Numbered from the stretch's first letter, positions 31,301-40,333 are shown. The stretch: DNA of 64,000 nt from Amycolatopsis camponoti (GCF_902497555.1 NZ_CABVGP010000002.1:1314501-1378500), one strand, 5' to 3'. Notes: a model not told the origin generated them from the sequence alone. Numbers and translations are program-made.

Positions 31301-32250
31301 TCGGGGTGACGGCGACCGAGGACGCGTCGGTGTTCACGGCGACCGAACTGGCGAAGTACCAGGCGGTGGTGTTCCTCTCGACCACCGGTGACGTCCTGGA
31401 CGCGACGCAGCAGGCGGCGTTCGAGTCCTATGTGGAGGGTGGGGGCGGCTACCTCGGCGTCCACGCGGCGGCGGACACCGAGTACGACTGGCCGTGGTAC
31501 GGCACGCTGGTCGGCGCTTACTTCAAGAGCCACCCGGCGATCCAGCAGGCCCGGTTCGTGACCGAAGACGGCACCCACCCGGCGACGGCGCACCTGCCGG
31601 CGGTCTGGACCCGGACCGACGAGCTGTACAACTACCGCACGAACCCGCGCGGCAGTGTCCACGTGCTGCAGACGCTGGACGAGTCCAGCTACACCGGCGG
31701 CGAGATGGGTGCCGACCACCCGATCACGTGGTGCCACCCGCAGGGTGCCGGCCGCTCGTTCTACACCGGGCTCGGCCACACGATCGAGTCGTACTCGGAC
31801 CCGGCGTTCCGGACCGAGCTGCTGGGCGGGATCCGCTACGCCGCCGGGGTCGTCCCGGCTTCGTGCGGCTCGTCGTCGTCCACAGTGGAGGGTGAGTCGT
31901 TCACGTCCGGCTCGGGCGTGCAGATCGCTTCGCACGCTCCGGCGAGCGGCGGCCAGACGCTGGGCTACATCGAGAACGGTGACTGGGCCGGCTACGCGCC
32001 GGTGAGCACGGCGGGCGTCACGCGGTTCAGCGCGGTCGTGTCGTCGGCGGGCGCGGGCGGCACGATCGAGATCCGCGACGGCTCGCCGACCGGCGCCCTG
32101 CTGGGCACGGTGGCGGTGCCGAACACGGGCAGCTGGGAGACGTTCCAGACGGTCTCGACGACGCTGTCACCCGGCTCGGGCCCGCTCCACCTGGTCTTCC
32201 GAGGCGGCGCGGGTTCCCTGTTCGACATCGACACGCTGACCGTCTCGTAA
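28375..32250 (+). CDS. secreted sugar dehydrogenase-PKD-CBM6-ThuA-CBM6 multidomain protein
   Basis: This 1291-residue exported protein begins with a signal peptide ending near PARA/D (residue about 30). A glucose/sorbosone (PQQ-type) dehydrogenase propeller follows to about residue 488 (EEGLQGVAADPGFATN, GQCCHVGGDIDFD, MGFRNPFRM), then a PKD domain (about 490-572, WDFGDGQTS), a linker domain, CBM6-like modules at about 682-806, 815-932 and 1171-1291, and a ThuA-like domain at about 942-1161 (VFSKTAGFRHD, GGGGYLGVHAA, MGADHPITWCHP). The last two CBM6 modules are near-identical duplicates. The ATG follows AGGAAGGA. It probably oxidises carbohydrate at the cell surface or outside; PQQ dependence and the ThuA role are inferred. 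Confidence 0.9.
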   Translation: MSPSPPKWARLFGAALLSAGLLLTLDTPARADIPPADYQQVALATGAAELGEAMSLAVLPDRSVVHTSRDGTVRVTTAAGATSVAAKLNVYTHDEEGLQGVAADPGFATNRYVWLYYSPRLSTPDGDAPTEGTEADFAPFKGELHLSRFVLKTDNTLDLASEKVVLKVANDRGQCCHVGGDIDFDSAGNLYLTTGDDTNPFSSDSYSPIDERTTRNPQFDAQRSSGNTNDLRGKLLRIHPQADGTYTVPSGNLFAPGTANTRAEIYAMGFRNPFRMSVDKPTGVVYLGDYGPDAGTTDPNRGPQGQVEFDRITGPGNFGWPYCTGSNTTTETYNHYTFPSGPSGAKYDCAGGPTNSSFRNTGLAQLPVPKPAWIKYAGDEGSPPEFGSGSESPMGGPVYRYDAASTSTVKFPQSLDGKFFAGEYGRKWIKAVTVNADGTRGGIENFPWTGTQVMDMAFGPDGALYVLDYGTGDDNQALYRIEYLAGTNRNPVAKAASDKTSGPNPLTVNFSSAGSSDPEGGALTYRWDFGDGQTSTSVNPAHTYTTNGTYSPTLTVSDPEGLTGTASLVVTVGNTAPTIALGTPADGQLFSFGDTVPFQVTGSDPEDGPLDCSKVKVTYLLGHDSHQHQITQATGCSGSIAVPVDGEHDAAANIFGVFDAQYTDNGGLTSHSVRKLQPRHRQGEHFSAQSGIQLADHGSAEGGRTVGYTDDGDWISFTPYALANATSISARVSSGGPGGTLEVRAGSPTGTLLGSVAVANTGDWDTFQNVTANLANRPAGTTTLYLVFKGVTGQGNLFDLDAFTFTTATQAGPVEGESFTSGSGVQIAPHAAASGGNTLGYIENGDWAGYASVSTAGARTFTARVSSAGAGGTIEIRSGSATGTLLGTVAVPPTGDWEVFQTVTASVSSGSGPLFLVFRGGSGSLFDIDTFSLSSMPTQVDPAYDVLVFSKTAGFRHDAIPAGIQAIRELGAAQGFGVTATEDASVFTATELAKYQAVVFLSTTGDVLDATQQAAFESYVEGGGGYLGVHAAADTEYDWPWYGTLVGAYFKSHPAIQQARFVTEDGTHPATAHLPAVWTRTDELYNYRTNPRGSVHVLQTLDESSYTGGEMGADHPITWCHPQGAGRSFYTGLGHTIESYSDPAFRTELLGGIRYAAGVVPASCGSSSSTVEGESFTSGSGVQIASHAPASGGQTLGYIENGDWAGYAPVSTAGVTRFSAVVSSAGAGGTIEIRDGSPTGALLGTVAVPNTGSWETFQTVSTTLSPGSGPLHLVFRGGAGSLFDIDTLTVS

Positions 32251-32258
32251 GCCCGGTG

Positions 32259-32290
32259 AAGGGGCCGCCGTGCGCGCACGGCGGCCCCTT
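32259..32290. terminator. bidirectional terminator palindrome
   Basis: A 16-bp perfect stem (AAGGGGCCGCCGTGCG and its complement) with no spacer lies between the convergent secreted fusion gene and xylA, 8 bp from one stop and 5 bp from the other. Confidence 0.85.
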
Positions 32291-32295
32291 CGTCG

Positions 32296-33444
32296 TCAGC
32301 GGACGCCGAGGAGGTGCTCCAGGGCCAGCTGGTTCAGGCGCGTGAAGTGGTAGCCGCGGGCGCCTGCCGCGTCGAGGTCGAAGTCGTCCTTCAGCAGGTC
32401 GTCGAACGACTCGCCCGGCGCCAGCGTCGGCGTCGACAGCTCCGGGACGCGGGACGCCGCCAGCGCCTCCGCGACCTCCGGGTCGGCGCGGAACGCCGCC
32501 GACTTCTCCTTGAGGATCAGGTACGTCCGCATGTTCGCCGCGGCGGACACCCACACGTCCGACGGGTCCTCGGTGCGCAGCGGCTTGTAGTCGAAGTGCC
32601 GCGGACCCTCGTACCCGCCGTTCTCCAGCAGGTCGACCAGGAAGAACGCGCTCTTCACGTCGCCGTGGCCGAAGATCAGGTCCTGGTCGTACTTCGGGCC
32701 GTGCTGGCCGTTGAGGTCGATGTGGAAGAGCTTGCCCTGCCACAGCGCCTGCGAAATACCGTGCACGAAGTTGAGCCCGGCCATCTGCTCGTGCCCGACC
32801 TCCGGGTTGAGCCCGAACATCTCGGACCGCGCGAGCTGCGAGATGAAGCCCAGCGCGTGCCCGATGGTCGGCAGCAGGATGTCGCCGCGCGGCTCGTTCG
32901 GCTTGGGCTCGAGGGCGAACCGCAGGGAGTAGCCCTGCTCGACGACGTAGTCCGCGAGCAGGTCCAGGCCCTCCTTGTACCGGTCCAGCGCCGCGCGGAC
33001 GTCCTTCGCGGCGTCCGACTCGGCGCCTTCGCGGCCGCCCCAGACGACGTAGGTCTCCGCGCCCAGCTCGGCCGCGAGGTCGAGGTTGCGGCGCACCTTC
33101 CGCAGCGCGTAGCGCCGGACGTCGCGGTCGTTGCTGGTCAGGCCGCCGTCCTTGAACACCGGGTGGGTGAACAGGTTCGTCGTCGCCATCGGGACCTTGA
33201 GCCCGGTCTCGGCGAGCGCCTTGCGGAACCGCTCGATCGCCTTGTCGCGGTCGGGCTCGGTGGCGAGGAGGTCGTCGTCGTGGAACGTCACGCCGTAGGC
33301 GCCCAGCTCCGCGAGCCGGTGCACGCTCTCCACCGGGTCCAGCGGCGGCCGCGTCCCGACCCCGAACGGGTCGTTCGCGGGCCAGCCCACGGTCCAGAGG
33401 CCGAAGGTGAACTTGTCGGCCGGCTGGGGAGCGTAGTCGCTCAT
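32296..33444 (-). CDS. xylA: xylose isomerase
   Basis: This 382-residue enzyme is the short class I xylose isomerase typical of actinobacteria, converting D-xylose to D-xylulose (and glucose to fructose). The catalytic His55 lies in VTFHDDDLL, and metal and substrate ligands appear in [34 protein letters not shown] and [10 protein letters not shown]. The length matches Streptomyces enzymes. It is divergent from a ROK repressor with an ATTTAGT/ACTAAAT operator starting 12 bp upstream of the ATG, so xylose-induced expression is expected. No xylulokinase gene is in the window. Confidence 0.97.
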   Translation of the reverse strand: MSDYAPQPADKFTFGLWTVGWPANDPFGVGTRPPLDPVESVHRLAELGAYGVTFHDDDLLATEPDRDKAIERFRKALAETGLKVPMATTNLFTHPVFKDGGLTSNDRDVRRYALRKVRRNLDLAAELGAETYVVWGGREGAESDAAKDVRAALDRYKEGLDLLADYVVEQGYSLRFALEPKPNEPRGDILLPTIGHALGFISQLARSEMFGLNPEVGHEQMAGLNFVHGISQALWQGKLFHIDLNGQHGPKYDQDLIFGHGDVKSAFFLVDLLENGGYEGPRHFDYKPLRTEDPSDVWVSAAANMRTYLILKEKSAAFRADPEVAEALAASRVPELSTPTLAPGESFDDLLKDDFDLDAAGARGYHFTRLNQLALEHLLGVR

Positions 33445-33456
33445 GACTGTCCCTTC

Positions 33457-33481
33457 ATTTAGTTCACGTTGTAGACTAAAT
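33457..33481. promoter_or_regulatory. XylR (ROK) operator between xylA and its regulator
   Basis: ATTTAGT at 33457-33463 and ACTAAAT at 33475-33481 form a perfect 7-bp inverted repeat with 11-bp spacing. It stands out as an AT-rich island in GC-rich DNA between the divergent xylA and ROK genes, and TTTAGT-type arms are usual for XylR boxes. Confidence 0.75.
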
Positions 33482-33544
33482 ATGCGCCGCGGTGGTCCCG
33501 GGCGTCAAGAGGGCCGGTTAGAGTGCTTCGCAGGAGGGGACGCG

Positions 33545-34708
33545 ATGACCCAGGCCGTGCGGCACGACTCGATGCGCGCCCGCAACCTCGAGGTCGTGCT
33601 GGGCGCGGTCAGCCGCGGCGGCCCGCTGACCAGGGCTTCCCTCGCCGAGCTGACCGGCCTGACCAAGTCCACGGTCTCCAAGCTCGTCGGCGACCTCGTC
33701 GAAGCCGGCCTGCTGGCCGAGACCGGGCCCGCGCGAGGAGGCGAACGCGGCCGGCCGGGCGTGGAGGTCGTGCTCAGCGGCACGCGCGTGGCGTCGCTGG
33801 GACTGGAGATCAACGTCGACTACCTCGCGGCGCGGGTGCTCGACCTCACCGGCGAGGTCCGGTTCGCCGCGCGCCGCGAGCGCGACAACCGCGGTTCGCG
33901 GCCGAAGAAGGTCTTGGCGGAGCTGCAGGCGCTGGCGTCGGAGGCGCTGACCGAGACGCACCGGCTCGGGCTGGAGGTCGCCGGCGCGGTGCTCGCGGTG
34001 TCCGGCCCGGTCGGCGACGGCGTGCTGTTCAGCGCCCCCAACCTCGGTTGGCAGGACGTCCGCCCGGCGGACCTGCTGCGCCTGCCCGTCCCGGTCGAAC
34101 TGGACAACGAAGCGAACCTCGCGGCGCTGGGCGAGCTCTGGTTCGGCGACGGCGAACGTGACTTCCTCTACGTGTCGGGCGAAGTCGGCATCGGCGCGGG
34201 CCTGGTCGTGAACGGCGCGCTGTTCTCCGGCGCGCGGGGCCTGGCCGGCGAGCTGGGCCACGTCGTCGTGGCGCCGGACGGGCCGCCCTGCCGGTGCGGC
34301 GGCAGCGGGTGCCTGGAGATGTTCGCCGGCCAGGAGGCACTGCTGACGGCGGGGCACACGGCGTCGGTCCCCGCGCTGCTGGCCGCGCTCGAAGACGGCG
34401 ACCCCGCGGCGAGCGAAGCGTGCGCGGCGGCGGGGCGGGCCCTCGGCATCGCGCTGACGTCGGCGGTCAACCTCCTGGACCTCGACCGGATCGTGCTGGG
34501 CGGGGTGTTCACGCAGCTGTACCCGTGGCTGTCCGGCCCGGTGTCGGAGGTGCTCTCGGCCCGCCTCGGCGGCCTCCGGGGCGCGCCGCCGGTGTTGTCG
34601 GCGTCACGCCTCGGCGGTGACGCCGCCACGCTGGGCGCGGCCGGGCGGATCGTGCACCGGGTGCTCGCCGATCCGGCGCCGTTCCTGACCCGGGCTCAGG
34701 AGGCGTAG
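33545..34708 (+). CDS. xylR: ROK family repressor of xylose genes
   Basis: This 387-residue protein has a winged helix (LTRASLAELTGLTKSTVSKLVGDLVEAGLL) and a ROK domain with VELDNEANLAALGE, GEVGIGAGLVVNGA and the zinc motif CRCGGSGCLE. Its closest relatives by motif are xylose repressors. The ATG follows CAGGAGGGGACGCG. It is divergent from xylA and has an obvious palindrome in the shared spacer. The symbol is inferred from context. Its 3' end overlaps the convergent GH99-like gene by 13 bp. Confidence 0.88.
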   Translation: MTQAVRHDSMRARNLEVVLGAVSRGGPLTRASLAELTGLTKSTVSKLVGDLVEAGLLAETGPARGGERGRPGVEVVLSGTRVASLGLEINVDYLAARVLDLTGEVRFAARRERDNRGSRPKKVLAELQALASEALTETHRLGLEVAGAVLAVSGPVGDGVLFSAPNLGWQDVRPADLLRLPVPVELDNEANLAALGELWFGDGERDFLYVSGEVGIGAGLVVNGALFSGARGLAGELGHVVVAPDGPPCRCGGSGCLEMFAGQEALLTAGHTASVPALLAALEDGDPAASEACAAAGRALGIALTSAVNLLDLDRIVLGGVFTQLYPWLSGPVSEVLSARLGGLRGAPPVLSASRLGGDAATLGAAGRIVHRVLADPAPFLTRAQEA

Positions 34709-36087
34709 GCCTCCACCTCGGACAGCTGGCCGGCGGGCCAGCCGGTGTTGCCGGTGAAGGTCAGGCGCACGGAGTGATCCGTGCCGGACACCGGGATGGT
34801 CACGGTGTTCCCGTTCGCCGGGTCGAACACGTACCCCGCCGGGCTGCCGCCGTTCACCGCGATCGTCTGCGTCCGGGCGCCCCACGACGGCGGCAGCTTC
34901 AGCACCAGCCTGCTCGCCGCGGCGCCGAGGTCCACCGTGAACGTCTGCGGGAACGCGTTGTTCGTGCTTTCCCAGTAGCTCGACGCGTTCCCGTCCACGG
35001 CGTTGCCCGGCGGGTACCCGCCCTGCGACCCGCTCGCCGACACCGGCCTGCCCTGCGCCAGGTTGACCGAGGCGGGCGGCGGGCCGCCGAGCTGCGCCGC
35101 CCAGTAGCGCGTCCGGTCGAGGTAGGCGGTTTCCGACGCCGCTCCCGAAGTCCCATACGCTCCGGCGAATGTTTCGTACGCTCCCGAAGGCGGCGACGAC
35201 CGGGCCGGCTCGATGACCGAGCCTTCGTGCCATTCGTTGAACGACGTCACCGAAACCCAGTCCGCGTTCGAGGAAAGCGCGTTCTGCCACTCGCGGTCGT
35301 AGGTCGCCCCGTTGTCGCGGCCCAGGGTCGGGGTCGTGTTGCCCGGCACCGCGCGGTCGTCGACGTACCCCGGGCCCACCGAAGGCGCCCAGACCAGGCC
35401 GTTCGCTTCGCAGTACGCCCCCGCTTCGCGCCAGCCCGGTGCCGTGGCCCCGGCGATCGCGTCGTAGGTGTACATCCCGCCGAAGTGCGCGACCTTGCTC
35501 GTGTCGGTCGTCTGCGCCAGCACGATCGCCGACGAGCGCACCTGGTCCAGCGGCGTCCAGTCCGTGATGCGCAGGCTTTCGAAGACGTAGAACGCGCCGC
35601 GGCCGCCTTCGCGGTAGTACGCCGGGCTGGAGCCGTAGCGGCTCTGGATGTAGCCGATGTCCGAGACCGTCGAAGCCGCCGTCCGCCCGCTGTAGGGCTC
35701 CAGGTGCCACGCGACGCGGATCCCGTGCCGCGCCGCGGCTTCCAGCACGCCGGCCGCCAGACCGTCCTCATAGGACCCCTGGCCCCACCAGCTGTAGACG
35801 ATCACCCCGGCGCCGGACTGCTCGATCCACCGCATGTGCTGCTCGACGGCGCCGGTGAAGTCCCCGGAGTCGTACGGGCCCAGCACCGGGTAGAAGTTCG
35901 CGCCGACGTCGTCCGGCGGGGTGTGCCCGCCCTGCTGCCAGTGCCGGTAACCGGTGGAACTGCCGCCGTACCAAGGGTAGTAGAACAGGTGGGTCCGGCT
36001 CGACAGCGCCGCCGCGGCGTGCGAGACGCCCGGCAAGGTCGCGGCCAGCAGGAGAAGAGCGGCGAAGAACGTCGAAATCCGTCGCAT
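34696..36087 (-). CDS. secreted GH99-like glycoside hydrolase with C-terminal discoidin-type CBM
   Basis: This 463-residue protein starts with a signal peptide (MRRISTFFAALLLLAATLPGVSHA). Residues about 30-340 resemble GH99/GH71-like endo-mannosidase domains: HLFYYPWYGG at the start, VIVYSWWGQGSYEDG, HLEPYSGRTA and SVTSFNEWHEGSVIEPA, where the Glu residues are likely catalytic. A coagulation-factor-5/8-type carbohydrate-binding domain fills about 345-463 (NLAQGRPVSASGS, SSYWESTNN). It probably cuts alpha-mannan-type glycans outside the cell, which would complement the GH92 mannosidase at 46846; exact linkage is uncertain. Confidence 0.83.
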   Translation of the reverse strand: MRRISTFFAALLLLAATLPGVSHAAAALSSRTHLFYYPWYGGSSTGYRHWQQGGHTPPDDVGANFYPVLGPYDSGDFTGAVEQHMRWIEQSGAGVIVYSWWGQGSYEDGLAAGVLEAAARHGIRVAWHLEPYSGRTAASTVSDIGYIQSRYGSSPAYYREGGRGAFYVFESLRITDWTPLDQVRSSAIVLAQTTDTSKVAHFGGMYTYDAIAGATAPGWREAGAYCEANGLVWAPSVGPGYVDDRAVPGNTTPTLGRDNGATYDREWQNALSSNADWVSVTSFNEWHEGSVIEPARSSPPSGAYETFAGAYGTSGAASETAYLDRTRYWAAQLGGPPPASVNLAQGRPVSASGSQGGYPPGNAVDGNASSYWESTNNAFPQTFTVDLGAAASRLVLKLPPSWGARTQTIAVNGGSPAGYVFDPANGNTVTIPVSGTDHSVRLTFTGNTGWPAGQLSEVEAYAS

Positions 36088-36202
36088 GCGGGAACCCCTC
36101 GGTGGGTGCGGAGTGTTCCAGACCATACGGACGGCTTCCGCGCCAGGGCAAGAGTTCACCGCACATACGCAAACTTGCGTCGGAAACCCACCAATACAGC
36201 GA

Positions 36203-36232
36203 AAACCGCCCCGGGCGCACCCGGGGCGGTTT
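36203..36232 (-). terminator. terminator downstream of the subtilase gene
   Basis: A 13-bp perfect stem (AAACCGCCCCGGG and its complement) with a CGCA loop, followed on the minus strand by a short T-run, lies 14 bp beyond the subtilase stop codon. Confidence 0.78.
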
Positions 36233-36245
36233 CCGTTGAGCGGGA

Positions 36246-39200
36246 CTAGCTGACGGAGTTGACCAGCACCAGCGAGGAGCCGACCGTGACGCCCGTGTCG
36301 GTCTGCACGGTCAGCTGACCGCGCAGGATCCGGCCGGCCGCCGGGGCCGCCGTGGCGGTGACCGTCGCCGGCACCGTCCACGAGCTGCCGGACGCCCGCA
36401 GCGCGTTCGCGTCGGTCACCGCGACCGAACCGAACGCCGGGTTGGTGAACACGTCCAGGTAGTCGTAGTCCGTGGTACCCGCGGGCACCGCGAACCCGTC
36501 GACCAGCGCGACCCAGACACCCGCGGCCGGGTTGGCCACGGTCACCGACTCCTCGGAGTCACCGTCCGCGCTGACCGCCGCCTGCACGCAGGACCCGGTC
36601 GAGCAGTTGTACAGCACCAGGTCCAGGTCGGCGCCGACGTCGGACGTCCGGCCGATCGTGGCCGTCAGCGACGTCGAACCCGGCGTCACCTGGATCTGGT
36701 ACTGCTGCTGCGCCCCGTCGGCGATCGACGGCCGCGCGACCTTCGCGCTGCCCAGCGTGGCGCCGTTCAGCTTGCCGGTGAACGCGCCCAGCGTGTTCGT
36801 CACGGTGTACGAACGCGCGATCGGCGTGCCCAGCGTGGCCGAGGCGATCGTGTCCGGGTTGGGCGCGATGGCCGTGCCCAGCACCGAAGCCGACAGCTTG
36901 TACGCCGCATTGTCCACATCGGACGTCCGGCGCGCTTCCACGACGATCTCCCACACACCCGGCTGGGGGTTGGCGATCGTCCGGCTGGTCGGCGTGCCAC
37001 CGGGGCAGCCGGCGCCGGCGTCGGGCAGGTAGCAGAACGTCGTCGACGTGCTCGCCTCGGCCGGGACACCGGTCGGGTCGTAGCGCAGGAACCGCACCTG
37101 GCCCTTGCCCGGGGCGCCGGCCCCCGCGTCCAGGTCCACCTTCAGCGCGCTGGCGCCCTGGGGCACCCGCACGAAGTAGCTGGTCGCCTGGTTGCGGGCG
37201 ATCTTGCCGGAGACGTCGACCTGGTAGCCCTTGTCGGCGGTGAACTCCTGCGGCGCGAAGACCGTGTTGAGGGTCTGCACGTCGATGCCGATGGTCAGCG
37301 GGTTGTCCAGGTACAGCAGCGCCGAGTGGACGCCCGCGTTCTTCGGGTTCACCTTGACGTCGAACTTCACCGGCGTGTTCAGCGGCAGCACCACCGTCGA
37401 CGGCGAGGCGAACGTCCCGTCGTTGCCGGTCCACCGCGCGAAGTACGGCACCGGCTTGGCCGAGCCCGTCGTGCGGGTGATCGTGTACGTGCGGGTGTAG
37501 GCCTTGCCCGTGGTCACGCCCTCGCGGTCGTGGATGCCCACGCCGGTGTTCGGGGTGGCCAGCAGGCCCGACAGCGCGGTGTGCACCTCGACCGACGTCG
37601 AGACCGCGTCCGGCTTCGGGTTGAGCGACAGCGCGACGAACGCCGCCGGGACGTTGAACAGGCCCGCGCCCTGGGCGTACGCGCCGATGCCCGGCACGAA
37701 CCGCGCGGTCGACTTGATGGCCGCGCGCAGCTGCGCGACCGGCGGCCGCTGACCCTGGTGCGTCGCCTTGTACGCGCTCACCAGCAGGGCCGCCGCGCCG
37801 GTCGCCTGCGGCGCCGCCATCGACGTGCCCTGCAGCATCGCGTACCCCGCGGGCAGGCTGTACGTTCCGGCCACCGGGCCCGGCGCCTCCCAGCGCGGGG
37901 TGGTGGAGATCGCCGCGCCGGGCGCGATGATGTCCGGCTTGAAGCCGCCGTCCTCACGCGGGCCGCGCGAGGAGAACGGGTGCAGCGACTCGGCGTTCTG
38001 GGTCTTCGAGCCGTAGTTCGAGAGCCAGGTCTCCTTGGTGATGTACGAGCCGACCGAGATCGCGTCCGTGGCCACCGACGGGTCGCCGACGGTGTTCGCC
38101 CCGTAGCCGCTGTTGCCGGCCGAGATGAAGATCTGGACGTTGTACTCGGCGATCGTGCGGTTGTAGAGCTCCGCGCGGGCGTTGTTGCCGTCGTTGAGCG
38201 CCGGCAGTCCGCCGATGGAGATGTTGATGACGTCGGCGCCGTGGCTGGCCGCGTAGACGACACCGTCGATGAGGCCCGAGGAGGTGCAGGCGCTGCCGGT
38301 GAGGCAGACCTTGACCGCCAGGACCTTCGCGCCCGGAGCCGCACCGTCCATCTTGCCGCCGAACAGGTCGTTGCCGGTGGCGATGCCCGCGACGTGCGAG
38401 CCGTGCTCGGCGCCGGCGATGCCGATGCCGACGTAGCCCGGCTTGTCGGTCTGGACCACGAAGGCCATCCGCTCGGCGATGTCGGTCGCCGGGTTGTCGG
38501 TGCCGAAGAAGCCGACGTCGTACTTCTTGGCGTAGTCGGTCATCGGCTTCTCGTCGGTGAAGTCGCCGTTGCCGTTGAGGTCGACCCGGACTTCCTTGGT
38601 CACGCTGTCCTGCAGCACGCCCCAGGAGTCGGCGCGGTCGCCGTCGCGGTTGACGTCACCGCCGGTCTCGCTGTCCGCGGCGCCCAGGTCGCCGGCGGTC
38701 TCGCTGAACAGGCCGAAGGTGTACGGGCCGCCGGTCGCCGGGGCCGTCCAGCTCTTGCCGTTCGAGGTGAAGGCGCCGGTGTAGGTCGCGGTGGACTGCT
38801 TGACCCAGGTGCCGTCACCGGAGTTGGTGGCGTTGGCGTTGTACCAGTCGACGATCTTGCGTTCGCCGTGGCTGGTGGTCGCCAGCGCGGGGGAGTCGAG
38901 GTCGACGCCGGAGTCGAGCACCGCGACCGTGGTGTCCTTGCCGTCCCAGTTGGGCAGGACCTGGCCGAACTGCGCCGCGTAGGTGTCGCCGGTCGGCAGG
39001 TACGGGTTCACGCGCGGGGTGTTCTTGCCCGGTGCCGGCTGCGGCGAGGGGACCTGCGCGCCGTCGGGCTTCGGGTCGTCGCGGTAGACGAGGCCGTCGA
39101 CGTCGACGGCGTTGACCGACTTGAGCTTCGCGGCCTTCTCGGCCTTGTCCGTGGGGACGCTGACCTTGACGTAGTCGAGCTTGGTGTCGGTGGACTGGAC

Positions 39201-39479
39201 GACGCCGCCGAGCGCCTTGAGCTCGTTCACGGCGGCGCCGGTCTGGCCCTTCTCCGCCGCGATCAGCAGCGTGACGTCGGGCTTCCCGGCCTTCTCGGCT
39301 TCGGCGACGAGCGCGCGGTCGTGCTCGTCGAGGGTCTTGCCCTCGGCCGCGCCGGAGGTCGGCGGGGCCTGCTGGGCGGACGCCACGGGAACGGCGACGC
39401 CGAGGACGGAAGCGCCGAGTGCGGTGGCGAGGACGGTGATCCCGGCCCGCCGTCTCCAGCGCGATCTGTGCGTTGTCAC
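36246..39479 (-). CDS. large secreted subtilisin-like (S8) serine protease
   Basis: This 1077-residue exported protease has a signal peptide (GITVLATALGASVLGVAVPVASA), a propeptide/inhibitor-like region (about 45-130), and an S8 domain with catalytic Asp in AVLDSGVD (about 188), His in EHGSHVAGI (about 362) and Ser in GTSMAAP (about 553). The Asp-His distance reflects a large insertion of over 100 residues. The C-terminal 450 residues contain two PPC-like beta domains (around 740-860 and 890-1000). The GTG start follows GAAGGGT. It resembles large actinobacterial extracellular proteases of unknown substrate and is followed by a strong terminator. Confidence 0.92.
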   Translation of the reverse strand: MTTHRSRWRRRAGITVLATALGASVLGVAVPVASAQQAPPTSGAAEGKTLDEHDRALVAEAEKAGKPDVTLLIAAEKGQTGAAVNELKALGGVVQSTDTKLDYVKVSVPTDKAEKAAKLKSVNAVDVDGLVYRDDPKPDGAQVPSPQPAPGKNTPRVNPYLPTGDTYAAQFGQVLPNWDGKDTTVAVLDSGVDLDSPALATTSHGERKIVDWYNANATNSGDGTWVKQSTATYTGAFTSNGKSWTAPATGGPYTFGLFSETAGDLGAADSETGGDVNRDGDRADSWGVLQDSVTKEVRVDLNGNGDFTDEKPMTDYAKKYDVGFFGTDNPATDIAERMAFVVQTDKPGYVGIGIAGAEHGSHVAGIATGNDLFGGKMDGAAPGAKVLAVKVCLTGSACTSSGLIDGVVYAASHGADVINISIGGLPALNDGNNARAELYNRTIAEYNVQIFISAGNSGYGANTVGDPSVATDAISVGSYITKETWLSNYGSKTQNAESLHPFSSRGPREDGGFKPDIIAPGAAISTTPRWEAPGPVAGTYSLPAGYAMLQGTSMAAPQATGAAALLVSAYKATHQGQRPPVAQLRAAIKSTARFVPGIGAYAQGAGLFNVPAAFVALSLNPKPDAVSTSVEVHTALSGLLATPNTGVGIHDREGVTTGKAYTRTYTITRTTGSAKPVPYFARWTGNDGTFASPSTVVLPLNTPVKFDVKVNPKNAGVHSALLYLDNPLTIGIDVQTLNTVFAPQEFTADKGYQVDVSGKIARNQATSYFVRVPQGASALKVDLDAGAGAPGKGQVRFLRYDPTGVPAEASTSTTFCYLPDAGAGCPGGTPTSRTIANPQPGVWEIVVEARRTSDVDNAAYKLSASVLGTAIAPNPDTIASATLGTPIARSYTVTNTLGAFTGKLNGATLGSAKVARPSIADGAQQQYQIQVTPGSTSLTATIGRTSDVGADLDLVLYNCSTGSCVQAAVSADGDSEESVTVANPAAGVWVALVDGFAVPAGTTDYDYLDVFTNPAFGSVAVTDANALRASGSSWTVPATVTATAAPAAGRILRGQLTVQTDTGVTVGSSLVLVNSVS

Positions 39480-39663
39480 TGAGAACGACCCTTCATGAAG
39501 AGATGCGTCCGTGAAGTACACAACGTGAGATCTTCGTCAGCAATCAGACACTTAGCCCATTGACCGCAATTGGTTGCGAGCCGAATGGCCTAATCGACTG
39601 CCCGGTTGGGAGTCAACTCGAAGCGCCACTTTCCGGTGAAAGGGATGCCTTGCTGTACGAGCG

Positions 39664-39697
39664 TGTAGCGGACTATATTCTCGTGTAGTCGACTACA
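39664..39697. promoter_or_regulatory. tandem TetR operators
   Basis: A perfect 14-bp palindrome TGTAGTCGACTACA (39684-39697) is preceded exactly 20 bp earlier by a degenerate copy TGTAGCGGACTATA (39664-39677). Both lie just upstream of the TetR start at 39717 and probably mediate autoregulation of the TetR-ABC operon. Confidence 0.72.
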
Positions 39698-39716
39698 TGT
39701 ACGTATAGGACTGCTG

Positions 39717-40331
39717 ATGAGCACGGAAGACTTCACGGCGAGGGCCCGGATCCGCGACGCGGCGATCAAGCTGTTCACCGAGCGCGGCATGGAGAAGACC
39801 TCGATCCTCGACATCGCCGAGGCCGCCGGGGTGTCCGGCGGCCTGATCCGCCACCACTTCGGCTCCAAGGACGGCCTGCGCGAGGCGTGCGACACCCACG
39901 TCTTCGACGAGCTGCTGAAGTTCAAGGAGGAGGTGCTGGCGAAGGGTGCCGCGAACCCGGGGTTCCTCCCGACGTTCGACGCCCGCCAGCTGCTCTACCG
40001 CCGGTACCTGGGCCGCGCCATGGTCGACGGCTCCGCCGCCGCCGACGCGCAGTTCACCGGGATCGTCGACGAAACCGAGCGCTACTTCCGCGAGCAGGGC
40101 ATGGACATGCCCGACCCGCGGGGCGTCGCCGCCGCCCTCGCCGCGATGACCGGCGGGCTGATGATCCTGCAGGACCACGTCGCCCGCGCGCTCGGCGAGG
40201 AGCCGGGCACGAACGAGGCGATGCTGCGGATGTCCGCGGCCGCCGGGCACCTGTTCCTGAACCCGCTCGCCACCACCGAAGTCCTCGAAAAGGCCCGCGA
40301 AGCGCTGGCCGCCTACCAACGGAAGGAATGA
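39717..40331 (+). CDS. TetR family regulator of an ABC exporter operon
   Basis: This 204-residue protein has a classic TetR N-terminal HTH ([44 protein letters not shown]) and a helical ligand-binding domain (about 70-200). A perfect palindrome and a degenerate copy lie directly upstream. The stop codon overlaps the ribosome site region of the ABC ATPase gene, making a three-gene operon. It should repress the exporter and release on ligand binding, as known for this arrangement. Confidence 0.93.
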   Translation: MSTEDFTARARIRDAAIKLFTERGMEKTSILDIAEAAGVSGGLIRHHFGSKDGLREACDTHVFDELLKFKEEVLAKGAANPGFLPTFDARQLLYRRYLGRAMVDGSAAADAQFTGIVDETERYFREQGMDMPDPRGVAAALAAMTGGLMILQDHVARALGEEPGTNEAMLRMSAAAGHLFLNPLATTEVLEKAREALAAYQRKE

Positions 40332-40333
40332 CG

